Shown here: piece after piece, positions 1-8,840 of the stretch
How the letters are laid out: each line of letters begins with the position of its first letter
How positions within the stretch are numbered: position 1 is the first letter of the stretch
Assembly: GCF_002899455.1 (NCBI RefSeq)
Contig: NZ_PPFB01000001.1
Span: 6,580,501 to 6,644,500, forward strand
Direction of reading: 5' to 3'
DNA from: Streptomyces sp. DH-12
Lineage (GTDB): Bacteria; Actinomycetota; Actinomycetes; Streptomycetales; Streptomycetaceae
DNA: 64,000 nucleotides
Position numbers and translations under genes: made by a program
The notes under the pieces: generated by a model
Told to the model about the DNA's origin: nothing
Databases searched by the model: none
The model's input: the letters and a program-made list of their open reading frames with translations, nothing else

Positions 1-2
1 TC

Positions 3-539
3 GCGCCGCCCTGCTACGCCGAGCGCGCGGTGCCCGACCTGACCTGGCGGATCGCCACCTGGACCCGCGCCACCGGCGGACGGCTGGTGCTCTCCGGGCA
101 CTCCCAGGGCAGCGTGCTCGCCGCCGCGGCGGCCTGGCAGCTCCCGCCGTCCGCCCGCCGGCGCGTCGCCCTGCTCACCTACGGCTCCCCGCTGGAGCGG
201 CTGTACGGCCGCTGGTTCCCCGCGCACTTCGGCCCGGACGCGCTCGGCTCCCTGCACCGGGAGGTCGACTGCTGGCGCAACCTGTACCGGCGCACCGACC
301 CCATCGGCGGCCCCGTGCGGCTGCCCGGGGACGGCGGACCCGACGTGGACCGCCCGCCGCTGAAGGACCCCCTCGCCTACGGCCGCACCGCGGACCATCC
401 GCTGCCCGCGCCGATCCTCGGCCACTCCGACTACCAGGCCGACCCGGCGTTCGCGGAGGAACGCCGGCGCCTGCTCGCCCGGCTGCGGCCCGAGGTGCCC
501 GCCCCGCGCCACACCGGGGAACCCGGCCCGGCGGCGTGA
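3..539 (+). CDS. C-terminal part of a serine-hydrolase-like protein (cut by window start)
   Basis: The reading frame is open from the first bases of the window to a TGA at 537-539, so only the C-terminal part (about 178 residues) is visible. It contains a GHSQG nucleophile elbow (in LVLSGHSQGS) followed by alanine-rich helix sequence and LLTYGSPLERLYGRWFP, the arrangement found around the catalytic serine of alpha/beta hydrolases and class-3-lipase-like domains. A GTG at 30 could start translation but lies inside the conserved fold, so the true start is upstream. No catalytic Asp/His pair can be assigned with confidence. The gene converges with the ATPase gene on the other strand, 10 bases away. 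The substrate is unknown. Confidence 0.6.
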   Translation, partial: APPCYAERAVPDLTWRIATWTRATGGRLVLSGHSQGSVLAAAAAWQLPPSARRRVALLTYGSPLERLYGRWFPAHFGPDALGSLHREVDCWRNLYRRTDPIGGPVRLPGDGGPDVDRPPLKDPLAYGRTADHPLPAPILGHSDYQADPAFAEERRRLLARLRPEVPAPRHTGEPGPAA

Positions 540-549
540 CGGCCCGCGC

Positions 550-2991
550 TCAGGGCAGCGCGGGCAGGTCCTCCGCGTACAGCAGCGTCAGGTCGTCGGT
601 GGTGGGCTCGTCGAGCTGGGCGACACGGCTCGCGTGCCGCTCCACCATCGCCTCGAACGTCTGCCGCGCCGTGCGCCCGTTGCCGAACGCGGGGCCCTTG
701 GGGATGTCGGTGAAGTACGCCAGCAGCGCCTCGGCCGCGCCCGGCGCCAGCCGGTACTCGTGCTCCTCGGCCTGCTGTTCCACGATCCGCAGCAGTTCCT
801 CGGGACCGTAGTCGCCGAACGTGATCGTCCGCGAGAAACGGGACGCCACACCGGGGTTGACCGACAGGAAGCGCTCCATCTCGGCCGTGTAGCCGGCCAC
901 GATGACCACCACCGCGTCCCGCTGGTCCTCCATCAGCTTCACCAGCGTGTCGATGGCCTCCTTGCCGAAGTCCCGGCCCGCGTCCTCCGGCGAGAGCGCG
1001 TACGCCTCGTCGATGAACAGCACCCCGCCGCGCGCCTTCTCGAACGCCTCCTGGGTGCGGATCGCCGTCGAGCCGATGTGCTCGCCGACCAGGTCCACAC
1101 GGGACACCTCGACCAGGTGGCCCTGCTCCAGCACCCCGAGCGAGGCGAGGATCTCGCCGTACAGGCGCGCCACGGTGGTCTTGCCGGTGCCGGGGGAGCC
1201 GGTGAACACCAGGTGCCGCTTGACGGACGCCGCCTTCAGCCCGGCCTGCTGCCGGCGCCGGCCCACCTCGATCATGTCGGTGAGGGCCCGCACCTCGCGC
1301 TTGACGCTCTCCAGGCCGACCAGGGCGTCGAGTTCACCGAGGACGTCCTTCGAGGTGCGCGCCGGGCGCCGCGCTTCCGGCACGGGTGCGGGTGGGGCCG
1401 GGGTCTCGGAGGCCGGGGCGGGGACCGCGCCCAGCAGTCCCGTGGTGCGGCCCGTCGTCTGCACCGCGGGCTCCGGCGCGGGCGGCTCGGCGCGCAGGCT
1501 GCCGGACTCGTCGCTCGTGCAGTCCTCGACGACCGGCCCGCCCGAGCCGGACGTCCCGTCGGCGCCCTCGGCGAACTCGTAACCCCCGCGCGCGCAACGC
1601 TCGGTACGGCACTTGCGCAGCGTCGTACGGCTGCCGTCGATGACGTGGAAGCCGTAGCCGCCGCTGCCCGTGACCCGGCAGTGCTCGAAGGTGCCGCGGC
1701 CGCCTGCGGAGACGTACACGCCCGCCTCGGCGGGGGAGTCGACCGTGCAGCGCTCGACGGCCGGGTCGGCGCCCTTGGTGACGATGACGCCGGTCCGGGT
1801 GCCGTCCAGGGAGCAGTTGTTGAGGGTGCCGCCGCTGCCGTGGTCACGGAACCAGGCGCCCGTCGCCGCCTCCCGGATCCGGCAGTCGTCGAGCTGGGCG
1901 GTCGCGCCGTCGCTCACCGAGACCGCCGTGTTGCGCACCTGCGAGAGGTCGCTGTCGACGACGTCCGCGCGCGAGCCGCGGTCGAGCACGAACAGGGCGT
2001 CCGGCACGTCGTGGACCCGGCAGGACTCCAGGACGGCCGTGGCGCCGTCGCTCACCCACACCGCCGGGTAGTCGCCGGTGCTGTCGAAGATCTCGCACTG
2101 GTTGGCGTCGACCCGCGTGCCCGGGTCCCACACCGACAGGCCGTTGCGGCCGAACTGCCGCACCGTGGTGCGGGTCAGGGTGAGCACCGAGCGGGAGCGC
2201 AGGTCGACCGCGTTCTCCGGGATGTCGTGGATGCGGCAGTCGGCCAGCGTCAGCACGGCGTCCGTGTCGAGCGTGACGCCGTCCCCGGTGGTGCGGTGCA
2301 CGTCGCAGTCGGTGAGGTGGGCGGTGGCGCGGCCGGCCACCTGCACGCCGCTGCCGCGCACCTCGTACACCTCGCACCCGACGGCCTCCAGCGCCGAGTT
2401 CTCCCCGGTCACGGTCAGCCCGGAACCGGAGGCGTGGTGCACCCGGCAGCGCTCCAGCCGGGGGTGGCCTCCGCCGCGCACGGCGACGCCCGCCTGGCCG
2501 GCGGCGACCACCTCGCACTCCTCGAACACCCCGCCCCCGCCGTCCAGGACGGCTATGCCGGCGCCCGCCGGGTTGTCGACCGTGCAGCGGCGCACCGTGG
2601 GCCGTGCGGCGCCGCGCACCTCGATGCCGGCCGCGGACCGGCTGACCACGCGGATGTCCCGCAGCTCCGGGGTGCCGTCCTCCAGCAGCACGGCCGGGGC
2701 GGTGGCGTCCTGCCCCTCCACGTGCAGGTCCTGCACCACGGCGGAGGCGCGCACGGTGAGCGGCACCCCGTCCGGCGGCGCGATGCGCACCGATCCTGGC
2801 GCCCCCTCGGGCCCGCGCAGGGTCACCGCCCGCCGCACGACGAGGTTCTCCCGGTAGGTGCCGGGAGCGACGGTGAGGACGTCGCCCTCGGCCGCGGCCT
2901 CCAGGGCGGCGGCGAGCGATGGGTACTCACCCGTGCGGCGTCGCCACCTCGATGTGCCGGTGTGCGTCACCTGGACCGTGCCCTGTGCCAT
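550..2991 (-). CDS. Right-handed beta-helix repeat protein fused to a CbbX/SpoVK-type AAA+ ATPase
   Basis: This is an 813-residue two-part protein. Residues 1 to about 500 are a long series of imperfect 22-24-residue repeats (pattern 'C-x-V-x(n)-G-V-x-V-x-G-x-A') typical of parallel beta-helix (pectate-lyase-like, NosD/CASH) folds. A proline/alanine-rich linker covers roughly 500-545. The C-terminal part from LGELDALVGLESVKREV onward is an AAA+ module of the CbbX/SpoVK/EccA type, with Walker A GSPGTGKTTVAR near residue 600, Walker B GVLFIDEAYAL near 657, and an arginine-containing SRFSRTITF segment. There is no signal peptide, so it is probably cytoplasmic. The family role is remodelling of partner proteins; the beta-helix may be the partner-binding part (inference). 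The start is the ATG at 2991. Confidence 0.85.
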   Translation of the reverse strand: MAQGTVQVTHTGTSRWRRRTGEYPSLAAALEAAAEGDVLTVAPGTYRENLVVRRAVTLRGPEGAPGSVRIAPPDGVPLTVRASAVVQDLHVEGQDATAPAVLLEDGTPELRDIRVVSRSAAGIEVRGAARPTVRRCTVDNPAGAGIAVLDGGGGVFEECEVVAAGQAGVAVRGGGHPRLERCRVHHASGSGLTVTGENSALEAVGCEVYEVRGSGVQVAGRATAHLTDCDVHRTTGDGVTLDTDAVLTLADCRIHDIPENAVDLRSRSVLTLTRTTVRQFGRNGLSVWDPGTRVDANQCEIFDSTGDYPAVWVSDGATAVLESCRVHDVPDALFVLDRGSRADVVDSDLSQVRNTAVSVSDGATAQLDDCRIREAATGAWFRDHGSGGTLNNCSLDGTRTGVIVTKGADPAVERCTVDSPAEAGVYVSAGGRGTFEHCRVTGSGGYGFHVIDGSRTTLRKCRTERCARGGYEFAEGADGTSGSGGPVVEDCTSDESGSLRAEPPAPEPAVQTTGRTTGLLGAVPAPASETPAPPAPVPEARRPARTSKDVLGELDALVGLESVKREVRALTDMIEVGRRRQQAGLKAASVKRHLVFTGSPGTGKTTVARLYGEILASLGVLEQGHLVEVSRVDLVGEHIGSTAIRTQEAFEKARGGVLFIDEAYALSPEDAGRDFGKEAIDTLVKLMEDQRDAVVVIVAGYTAEMERFLSVNPGVASRFSRTITFGDYGPEELLRIVEQQAEEHEYRLAPGAAEALLAYFTDIPKGPAFGNGRTARQTFEAMVERHASRVAQLDEPTTDDLTLLYAEDLPALP

Positions 2992-3115
2992 GGTGTTGCC
3001 GTGCCCCCACCTCGTCGTACCTGTGGACCGTTCCCGCCCGAGTCGCTGCCGATCGGTTCGGCCGGACCACCGTAGCGTGCGCGGGGGCGGCGAGTTGACC
3101 GGAGCCGGAACGCCG

Positions 3116-3727
3116 TCAGCTGTCGGCTCCCGCCCTGCCCCAGTCCGGGCCCACGCGGCCCCACTCCCGGTCCCAGCGGGCGTACCGGTCGCCGAGCATG
3201 CGCCGCAGCACCAGGCGCCGCCCGCCCTCGAACAGCCCGGCGGCCAGCAGCCCGGCCCCCGCGCCCGCCAGCACCGCGTACGCCGTCGCCGTGCCCGCGT
3301 CCAGCGGGCGCGCGACCCGGTCCCCGCTGCCGTCGGTCCATATGCGGAAGGTGCCGCCCGGCCGGGGGTCCGGCAGGCGCGCCCGCACGGGCTCCCGCCG
3401 GTCGGTGCCGTCCGGGGCGGTCCAGCGGGCCAGGACGTGACTGCCCGGGTCCCCGCCCACCAGCTCCGGGTCCGTGTCCGGCGGGGAGGGCTCGAGCTCG
3501 CGCACCACCGTGGCCGTCACCAGGTGACGGGACTGCTGCTGGGCGAGGGCCGAACGCTGCAGCGACGCGTGCGCGGCGCTGCCGGCGAGGACGCCGGTCA
3601 GCGGTGCGGCGAGGGTGACCAGCAGGAGCGCGGTGAGCGCCAGCCAGGCCTCCGCGAGGTCGGTGGCGCGGCGCAGCGGGTTGCGCCGCCAGCGCCACAG
3701 TCCGCCGACCGCCCGCACGGCACGCAC
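3116..3727 (-). CDS. Rv1733c-like two-TM membrane protein
   Basis: A 203-residue protein with an N-terminal hydrophobic helix (about residues 24-49, WLALTALLLVTLAAPLTGVL), an extracytoplasmic middle region with a WTAPDGTDR...RIWTDGSG pattern, and a second helix near 146-165. This is the layout of the actinobacterial Rv1733c family, whose biochemical function is unknown; the Mycobacterium tuberculosis member is a dormancy-regulon antigen. The basic segment before helix 1 (WRWRRNPLRR) suits an N-in topology. It stands alone on the minus strand, with the MOSC gene upstream and the ATPase gene downstream, both with clear gaps. Confidence 0.8.
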   Translation of the reverse strand: MRAVRAVGGLWRWRRNPLRRATDLAEAWLALTALLLVTLAAPLTGVLAGSAAHASLQRSALAQQQSRHLVTATVVRELEPSPPDTDPELVGGDPGSHVLARWTAPDGTDRREPVRARLPDPRPGGTFRIWTDGSGDRVARPLDAGTATAYAVLAGAGAGLLAAGLFEGGRRLVLRRMLGDRYARWDREWGRVGPDWGRAGADS

Positions 3728-3819
3728 CCCCTGCCCGGTCTCTCACCGACCCCTCACGCAGCCCAACGTGCCGGAGCGCGCCCGGGTTCCCGCGCCGCGC
3801 GGATCCGCCCGGTCGTGCG

Positions 3820-4647
3820 TCAGGCCACGGCCTCCAGCGGATCGCCGACCCGGAGGGTGCCGGAGGAGAGGGGCACCAGGTTCTGGCCGAAGACGAGCCG
3901 GCCGTCGACGGACCGGTGCCGGCCCAGGGTGTGCAGCGGCTCGCGTCCGCGCTGGGCACTGTCCTGGTCGGTGGTGGTGACCACGCACCGTCCGCACGGC
4001 TCGGCGACCCGGAACGGGACCGCGCCGATCGTGACGCGGGTCCAGCGGTCCTCCGCCCACGCCTCCGTCCCCTCGATGACCACGTTGGGCCGGAAGCGGC
4101 TCATCGGCAGCGGACCCTCGTCCGCGTGCGCGCCCTGTGCGATCAGGGAGTTGAGCCGGTCCAGGGAGGCGGTCGTGGTGAGCAGCAGCGGGTAGCCGTC
4201 GGCGAGGGTGACCGTCTCGCCGGGCAGCGCGTACGCGGGGTCCACCGGCCGTCGCACGGCCGGGTCGTCGAGGTGCACGAGCCGTACCGGAGTGCCCAGG
4301 AAGCCGCTGCACCAGGCGTGCACGGCCGCGTCCTCGGCGGGGACGACCTCCACCTTGTCGCCGAAGAGTTCCGCCGGGACGGTCGCGCCGGGCGCCGGCA
4401 CGGGCACCGTGACCGGGTCCCGGCCGGGTGCGGACAGCACGACGCCGCCGCCGGGCAGCGGCTCGGCGGCGGCGAGGGCCAGACGCGGGTGGCGGCGCTG
4501 GGTGACGACCTTTCCCCCGTCGTCGATCAGCATCCAGCGCCGGTCACCGGCCGGACCCCAGCGCTCCACGACGACCTCCCGGAGCGGCAGGCTCCGGAAG
4601 GCCTTGACCGGATGAACGTGGATCGAGCGCACACGAGCGTTCCGCAT
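3820..4647 (-). CDS. MOSC domain protein (YcbX type)
   Basis: A 275-residue protein with an N-terminal MOSC beta-barrel domain (VRSIHVHPVKAFRSLPL, residues about 6-95) followed by a MOSC domain. The conserved cysteine lies in AEPCGRCVVTTTDQD near residue 216, with PNVVIEG just before it. MOSC proteins bind sulfur or molybdenum cofactor; YcbX works with a reductase partner in N-hydroxylated compound reduction, and related domains act as Mo-cofactor sulfurases. No reductase or ferredoxin domain is attached here, unlike longer YcbX proteins, so any redox partner must be encoded elsewhere. The start is the ATG at 4647. It is monocistronic as far as can be seen. Confidence 0.85.
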   Translation of the reverse strand: MRNARVRSIHVHPVKAFRSLPLREVVVERWGPAGDRRWMLIDDGGKVVTQRRHPRLALAAAEPLPGGGVVLSAPGRDPVTVPVPAPGATVPAELFGDKVEVVPAEDAAVHAWCSGFLGTPVRLVHLDDPAVRRPVDPAYALPGETVTLADGYPLLLTTTASLDRLNSLIAQGAHADEGPLPMSRFRPNVVIEGTEAWAEDRWTRVTIGAVPFRVAEPCGRCVVTTTDQDSAQRGREPLHTLGRHRSVDGRLVFGQNLVPLSSGTLRVGDPLEAVA

Positions 4648-4688
4648 GGGGCCATCGTGCCATCACGGGACGACGGCCCCCGGTCCGC

Positions 4689-5129
4689 TCAGTACCCCCG
4701 GTACTGCTGGTTGTTGTACGGGTCCTGGTACGGCGCGGGCGCCGGCCGCGGGGCGGCGGGGCGCATCGCCTCGTACCCGGCGGGCTGGGGCGGGCGCGGC
4801 GGCTGCGGCTGGGGGCCGGGGTAGCCGCGCGGCGCGGTGGCCTGCTGCGGGATGTACGGCGTGTGCGCCTGCTGGAGAGGTGCGGGCTGCGGCGCCGCGG
4901 GCTGGGGGTAGCCGTAGCCGTAGGACGGCTGGGACGGTGCCGCCGGGAGGGCCGGCAACGCCGAGGGAAGCGCGGGCAGGTGACTGCCCGGCGCCTCGTA
5001 CGCGGCGGGGACCCGGATCGGGGCGATCTGCGGGGTGCCCCGCTCGGCCACGAGCGAGTCGTAGATCGGGGTGTCCGGGAAGGCAGCGGAGGAGTAGCCG
5101 CCGCCATACATGGAGCGGGGGGAGGTCAT
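4689..5129 (-). CDS. Small proline/tyrosine/glutamine-rich protein (DUF6643-like)
   Basis: A 146-residue protein beginning MTSPRSMYGGGYSS. It has a short conserved head (FPDTPIYDSLVAERGTPQIAPIRVP) followed by a low-complexity tail rich in Pro, Ala, Gln and Tyr and ending YNNQQYRGY. The conserved head and YGYGYP-type repeats resemble small Streptomyces-specific proteins annotated only as domains of unknown function (DUF6643 is my best guess). The tail looks intrinsically disordered. The ATG at 5129 is preferred over the longer frame to 5315 because the upstream extension has different composition and no ribosome-binding site. No function can be assigned. Confidence 0.7.
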   Translation of the reverse strand: MTSPRSMYGGGYSSAAFPDTPIYDSLVAERGTPQIAPIRVPAAYEAPGSHLPALPSALPALPAAPSQPSYGYGYPQPAAPQPAPLQQAHTPYIPQQATAPRGYPGPQPQPPRPPQPAGYEAMRPAAPRPAPAPYQDPYNNQQYRGY

Positions 5130-5481
5130 GGCACATAAGTTAAGCCCACGATGTGCCGGTTGGGGAGACCGATAAGAGGGTTGTTTTCCGCTCCCTGGGT
5201 GACTCGCGGTCCCCAATACGAGCGAATGTGAGGAAAACAGGCTTTCTGCCGCGTGATTTTCGTGTAAAGGCCGAGCTCCCAGGGTGTTACCGGCGGTCGC
5301 ACGGAGTGTCCGCATCCGTGGGGCGTGGGCGGCTCACGCGCGGGGGAGCGGGCGGGCCGCGATCAGCGCGATGCCGTCGGCCGCCGTGGGCGTCCGACGC
5401 GCGGGGGAATAGGTTGGGCGGACGCACACCGACGGATGCCGGGAACCGGCCTGGCGCGGCGACCTGTGATGGGGGCGGGAC
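5130..5481. other. Divergent intergenic region
   Basis: About 350 bases separate two divergent genes. The stretch 5160-5270 is more AT-rich than its surroundings (GATAAGAGGG, TTGTTTTCC, TGATTTTCG) and probably carries both promoters. No convincing inverted repeat, riboswitch or small gene was found. Confidence 0.4.
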
Positions 5482-6756
5482 ATGTCAATGCCGAAGGGAT
5501 CGAACACACAGGTGCCGGCCACGGCACTGCGGGTGGACGTGGGCTGGAGCTCGGGCCCCGGCGTCCCCGACGCGGACGCCTCGGCGCTGCTGCTGGCCGG
5601 CGGCAAGGTCCGCTCCGACGGCGACTTCGTCTTCTACAACCAGCCCGCCCACGCCTCCGGCGCCGTACGCCACGAGGGCAAGCGGCAGGCCGGGGGCCGG
5701 GTGACCGACACCCTGCTCGTCGACCTCGCCCGTGTCGAACCCGGCGTCGAGTCCGTCGTCCTGGCCGCCTCCAGCGACGGCGGCGCCTTCGGGCGGGTCC
5801 CGGACCTCTCCATCGAGGTGAAGGACGCGGCGGACGGCACCGTGGCCGCCCGCTTCGACAGCGCCGGCGCCACCACCGAGACGGCGTTCGTGCTCGGCGA
5901 GTTCTACCGGCGCCAGGGCGCCTGGAAGTTCCGCGCCGTCGGCCAGGGCTACAGCAGCGGGCTCGAGGGACTGGCCACCGACTACGGCATCACCGTGGAC
6001 GAGCCGCAGCACGCCGCCCCGCCCGCCGCACCCGTCGCGCCCCCGGCCCCGCCGGTCACCCCGACGGTCACCGTGCCGCAGCCCCCGCCCCCGCCGGCCG
6101 CGTCCCCGGCGCCGGTCCGGCTGACGAAGGTGACGCTCACCAAGGCGGCGCCGTCCGTGTCGCTGTCCAAGCAGGGCGGCACCTCGGGCTCCCTGCACGT
6201 CAACCTCAACTGGGAGGTGCGCAAGCAGTTCTCCGGCTGGGCCGCCAAGCTGGGCCGGCCGGTCGCCATGCACGCCGACCTCGACCTCGACCTGTGCGCC
6301 CTGTGGGAGCTCACCGACGGCAGGAAGGGCGTGGTCCAGGCCCTCGGCAACGCCTTCGGCTCGCTGCACCAGCCGCCCTTCATCCACCTCGACGGCGACG
6401 ACCGCACCGGCGCCTCGTCGAGCGGCGAGAACCTCACCGTCAACCTCGACCACAGGCACCTCATCCGGCGCATCCTCGTCTTCGTCACGGTCTACGAGGG
6501 CGCCCGCTCCTTCGCCGACCTGCACGCGACGGTCACCCTGCGCCCGCAGCACGGCGCCCCCATCGACTTCTCCCTCGACGAGTGCACCGTGCCCTCCACG
6601 GTGTGCGCGCTCGCACTCATCAGCAACAACGGCAGCGGCGACCTGGTCGTCCAGCGCGAGGCCCGCTACCTCGTCCCCGAGCGCGGCGTCAGCCCGCAGC
6701 GCACCGTCGACCACGCCTACGGCTGGGGCATGAACTGGACGCCCGGCCGCAAGTGA
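5482..6756 (+). CDS. TerD family protein with C-terminal TerA-like domain
   Basis: A 424-residue protein. Residues 1 to about 175 form a TerD domain (MPKGSNTQVPATALRVDVGW; LLLAGGKVRSDGDFVFYNQP; acidic calcium-binding-type loops). A proline-rich linker of about 35 residues follows (APPAPPVTPTVTVPQPPPPP), then a second module to the C terminus with DLDLDLCALWELTDG, GVVQALGNAFGSL, LDGDDRTG and ILVFVTVYEGA, the pattern of TerA C-terminal domains. TerD proteins bind calcium and belong to tellurite/stress-resistance systems; Streptomyces carries many paralogues implicated in differentiation and stress. It stands alone here, without a complete ter cluster. The ATG at 5482 is chosen because the TerD motif begins immediately after it; ATG at 5488 is an alternative. 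Confidence 0.9.
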   Translation: MSMPKGSNTQVPATALRVDVGWSSGPGVPDADASALLLAGGKVRSDGDFVFYNQPAHASGAVRHEGKRQAGGRVTDTLLVDLARVEPGVESVVLAASSDGGAFGRVPDLSIEVKDAADGTVAARFDSAGATTETAFVLGEFYRRQGAWKFRAVGQGYSSGLEGLATDYGITVDEPQHAAPPAAPVAPPAPPVTPTVTVPQPPPPPAASPAPVRLTKVTLTKAAPSVSLSKQGGTSGSLHVNLNWEVRKQFSGWAAKLGRPVAMHADLDLDLCALWELTDGRKGVVQALGNAFGSLHQPPFIHLDGDDRTGASSSGENLTVNLDHRHLIRRILVFVTVYEGARSFADLHATVTLRPQHGAPIDFSLDECTVPSTVCALALISNNGSGDLVVQREARYLVPERGVSPQRTVDHAYGWGMNWTPGRK

Positions 6757-6763
6757 CGCCCCG

Positions 6764-7939
6764 TCAGACCTCCTCGGCGGCGGTCTCCGGGCGGGCGTAG
6801 GTGCGGCCCTTCCAGGCGGCACCGCGCCCGCGGTGGTGCTGCACCGCCGAGTCCACCGTCATCAGCAGGTAGAGGAACGCGGTCACCGGCAGCAGCGGGG
6901 CGAGCCACAGCGGCTGCCGGCAGTACCGCAGCATCGGGACGTACGTCCCCGCCATCACCAGCCAGGCCGCCGCACCCAGCAGCGCGCACGGCGGGCTCCC
7001 CGCCGCCGCGCCCACGGCCACCGCGACCGGCGGCACCAGGTACACCAGCGCCAGACCGGCCACCGTGCCCGCCACCAGCACCGGGCTGTGCCGCAGCTGC
7101 GCGTACGCGCTCCTCGACACCATGCGCCACAGGTCACGCAGCCGCGGATAGGGGCGCACGCTGTCCACGCCGTCCGCCAGGCCCAGCCACACGCGCCCGC
7201 CGCTCCGCTTGACCGCACGGGCCACGGCCACGTCGTCGATCACGGCGTGCCGCACGGCGTCCGGGATCCGCGCCCGGGCGGCGGCGTCGGCGCGCAGCAG
7301 CACGCAGCCCCCGGCCGCCGCGGCCGTCCGCGACCCCGGACGGGCGATCCGGCGGAACGGGTAGAGCTGCGCGAAGAAGTACACGAACGCCGGCACGACC
7401 AGGCGCTCCCACAGGCTCTCCACCCGCAGCCGAGCCATCTGCGACAGGAGGTCGAACCCGCCGGTCCGGGCCGCCGCCACCAGCCGCCGCAGGCTGTCCG
7501 GGGCGTGCGCGATGTCGGCGTCCGTCAGCAGCAGGTACTCGGGGTCCCCGGCGCGGGCCAGCTCCATGCCGTGCCGCACCGCCCACAGTTTGCCGGTCCA
7601 CCCGGCCGGCGGCTCCCCGGGGGAGACCACGGTGAGCGGCAGACCGCCCTGCCGCCGGGCCAGCTCCCGGGCGAGGTCCCCGGTGCCGTCCGTGCTGCCG
7701 TCGTCGACGAGGAACACCGCCGCCCGGCCGGGGTAGTCCTGGGCGAGCAGCGACGGCAGGCTCGCGGGCAGCACCGCCGCCTCGTCCCGCGCGGGGACCA
7801 CCACGCACACGTCCGGCCACGCGTCCGGGTCGCGCGACGCCGGAAGCCGTACGTCCGTGCGCCAGAACCACCCCTGGAACAGCAGCAGCCACAGCCAGGC
7901 GGCGAGGGACCCGGCGGCACTCCACACGACGGCGCTCAC
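6764..7939 (-). CDS. Membrane glycosyltransferase family 2 (hopene-associated HpnB-like)
   Basis: A 391-residue protein with an N-terminal membrane helix (SAAGSLAAWLWLLLFQGWF), a GT2 catalytic domain (VVVPARDEA; VFLVDDGSTDGT; the DxD-type motif LLTDADIAH; an RMVSRSAY segment) and three or four C-terminal membrane helices. This layout matches hopene-associated HpnB glycosyltransferases and related polyprenyl-type GT2 enzymes. The frame is open far upstream on the minus strand, so the start was chosen as GTG at 7939 (VSAVVWSAAG), where the hydrophobic N terminus begins. Codon use upstream looks like the shadow of the racemase gene. Substrate and acceptor are unknown; no squalene-hopene genes are in view, so 'hopene' is by family resemblance only. 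Confidence 0.8.
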   Translation of the reverse strand: MSAVVWSAAGSLAAWLWLLLFQGWFWRTDVRLPASRDPDAWPDVCVVVPARDEAAVLPASLPSLLAQDYPGRAAVFLVDDGSTDGTGDLARELARRQGGLPLTVVSPGEPPAGWTGKLWAVRHGMELARAGDPEYLLLTDADIAHAPDSLRRLVAAARTGGFDLLSQMARLRVESLWERLVVPAFVYFFAQLYPFRRIARPGSRTAAAAGGCVLLRADAAARARIPDAVRHAVIDDVAVARAVKRSGGRVWLGLADGVDSVRPYPRLRDLWRMVSRSAYAQLRHSPVLVAGTVAGLALVYLVPPVAVAVGAAAGSPPCALLGAAAWLVMAGTYVPMLRYCRQPLWLAPLLPVTAFLYLLMTVDSAVQHHRGRGAAWKGRTYARPETAAEEV

Positions 7940-7996
7940 GTGCGCAGTCTGCCCCACGGCACGGCCCCGCAGCGGCTCATCGTCTATCGTGGCCGG

Positions 7997-8791
7997 GTGA
8001 AGATCGCGCTCATGGACTCCGGAATCGGACTGCTGGCGGCCACCGCCGCGGTACGGCGACTGCGCCCCGACGCCGATCTGGTGCTCTCCCTCGATCCCGA
8101 CGGCATGCCGTGGGGACCCAGGACGCCCGCCGACCTCACCGAGCGCGCCCTGGCCGTCGCCGAGGCGGCCGCCGTGCACCGGCCCGACGCGCTGATCGTC
8201 GGCTGCAACACGGCCACCGTGCACGCCCTCACCGCCCTGCGCGCCCGCCACGAGCCCGACCTGCCGGTCGTCGGCACCGTCCCCGCCATCAAGCCGGCCG
8301 CGGCCGGCGGCGGCCCGCTCGCCATCTGGGCCACGCCCGCCACGACGGGCAGCCCCTACCAGCGCGACCTGATCAAGAGGTTCGCCGCGGGCGTGACCGT
8401 CACCGAGGTGCCCTGCTGGGGACTGGCCGAGGCCGTGGAGCGCGCCGACGACACGGCGATCGACGCCGCGGTCGCCGCGGCCGCCGAACTCACCCCGGAC
8501 GACGTGACCACCGTCGTCCTCGGCTGCACCCACTACGAGCTGGTCGCCGACCGCATCCGCGCCGCCGTGCAGCGCCCCGGACCGCGGCCGCTCGCCCTGC
8601 ACGGCTCCGCCGGCGCGGTGGCCGCCCAGGCCCTGCGGCGGCTCGGCGAGCAGCCCGTCCCCGACGCCCCCGCCACCGGCACGCTGACCGTGCTGCTCAG
8701 CGGGCGCCCGGGCCCGCTGCCCGAGGCCGCCCTCACCTATCCGGAGGGCGGGCTGCTCCAGGCGGCCGTCCCCGCCCGGACGGCTCAGTAA
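7997..8791 (+). CDS. Aspartate/glutamate racemase family protein (MurI-like)
   Basis: A 264-residue protein with the two-domain Asp/Glu racemase pattern: MDSGIGLLA near the N terminus, LIVGCNTATVHAL with Cys70, and VLGCTHYEL with Cys177, the two cysteines acting as the acid-base pair. Glutamate racemase makes D-glutamate for peptidoglycan. However, the usual MurI N-terminal 'DSGVGGL' reads DSGIGLL here, and the 'YVPYG' stretch is replaced by MPWGPR, so it may be a paralogue with another substrate rather than the essential MurI. The GTG start at 7997 gives the MurI-like N terminus immediately. It is divergent from the glycosyltransferase, only 57 bases away. Confidence 0.75.
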   Translation: MKIALMDSGIGLLAATAAVRRLRPDADLVLSLDPDGMPWGPRTPADLTERALAVAEAAAVHRPDALIVGCNTATVHALTALRARHEPDLPVVGTVPAIKPAAAGGGPLAIWATPATTGSPYQRDLIKRFAAGVTVTEVPCWGLAEAVERADDTAIDAAVAAAAELTPDDVTTVVLGCTHYELVADRIRAAVQRPGPRPLALHGSAGAVAAQALRRLGEQPVPDAPATGTLTVLLSGRPGPLPEAALTYPEGGLLQAAVPARTAQ

Positions 8792-8840
8792 CGGCCCGCG
8801 ACGAAGTACCGACGGGGCGGATCCTGAGTAGCCTCGAGGC

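Noticed and set aside
634..3075. Long open frame on the plus strand opposite the ATPase gene
   Set aside because: It mirrors the beta-helix/AAA+ gene exactly, has no family motif, and is His/Arg/Gly-rich as expected for the antisense of GC-rich coding DNA.
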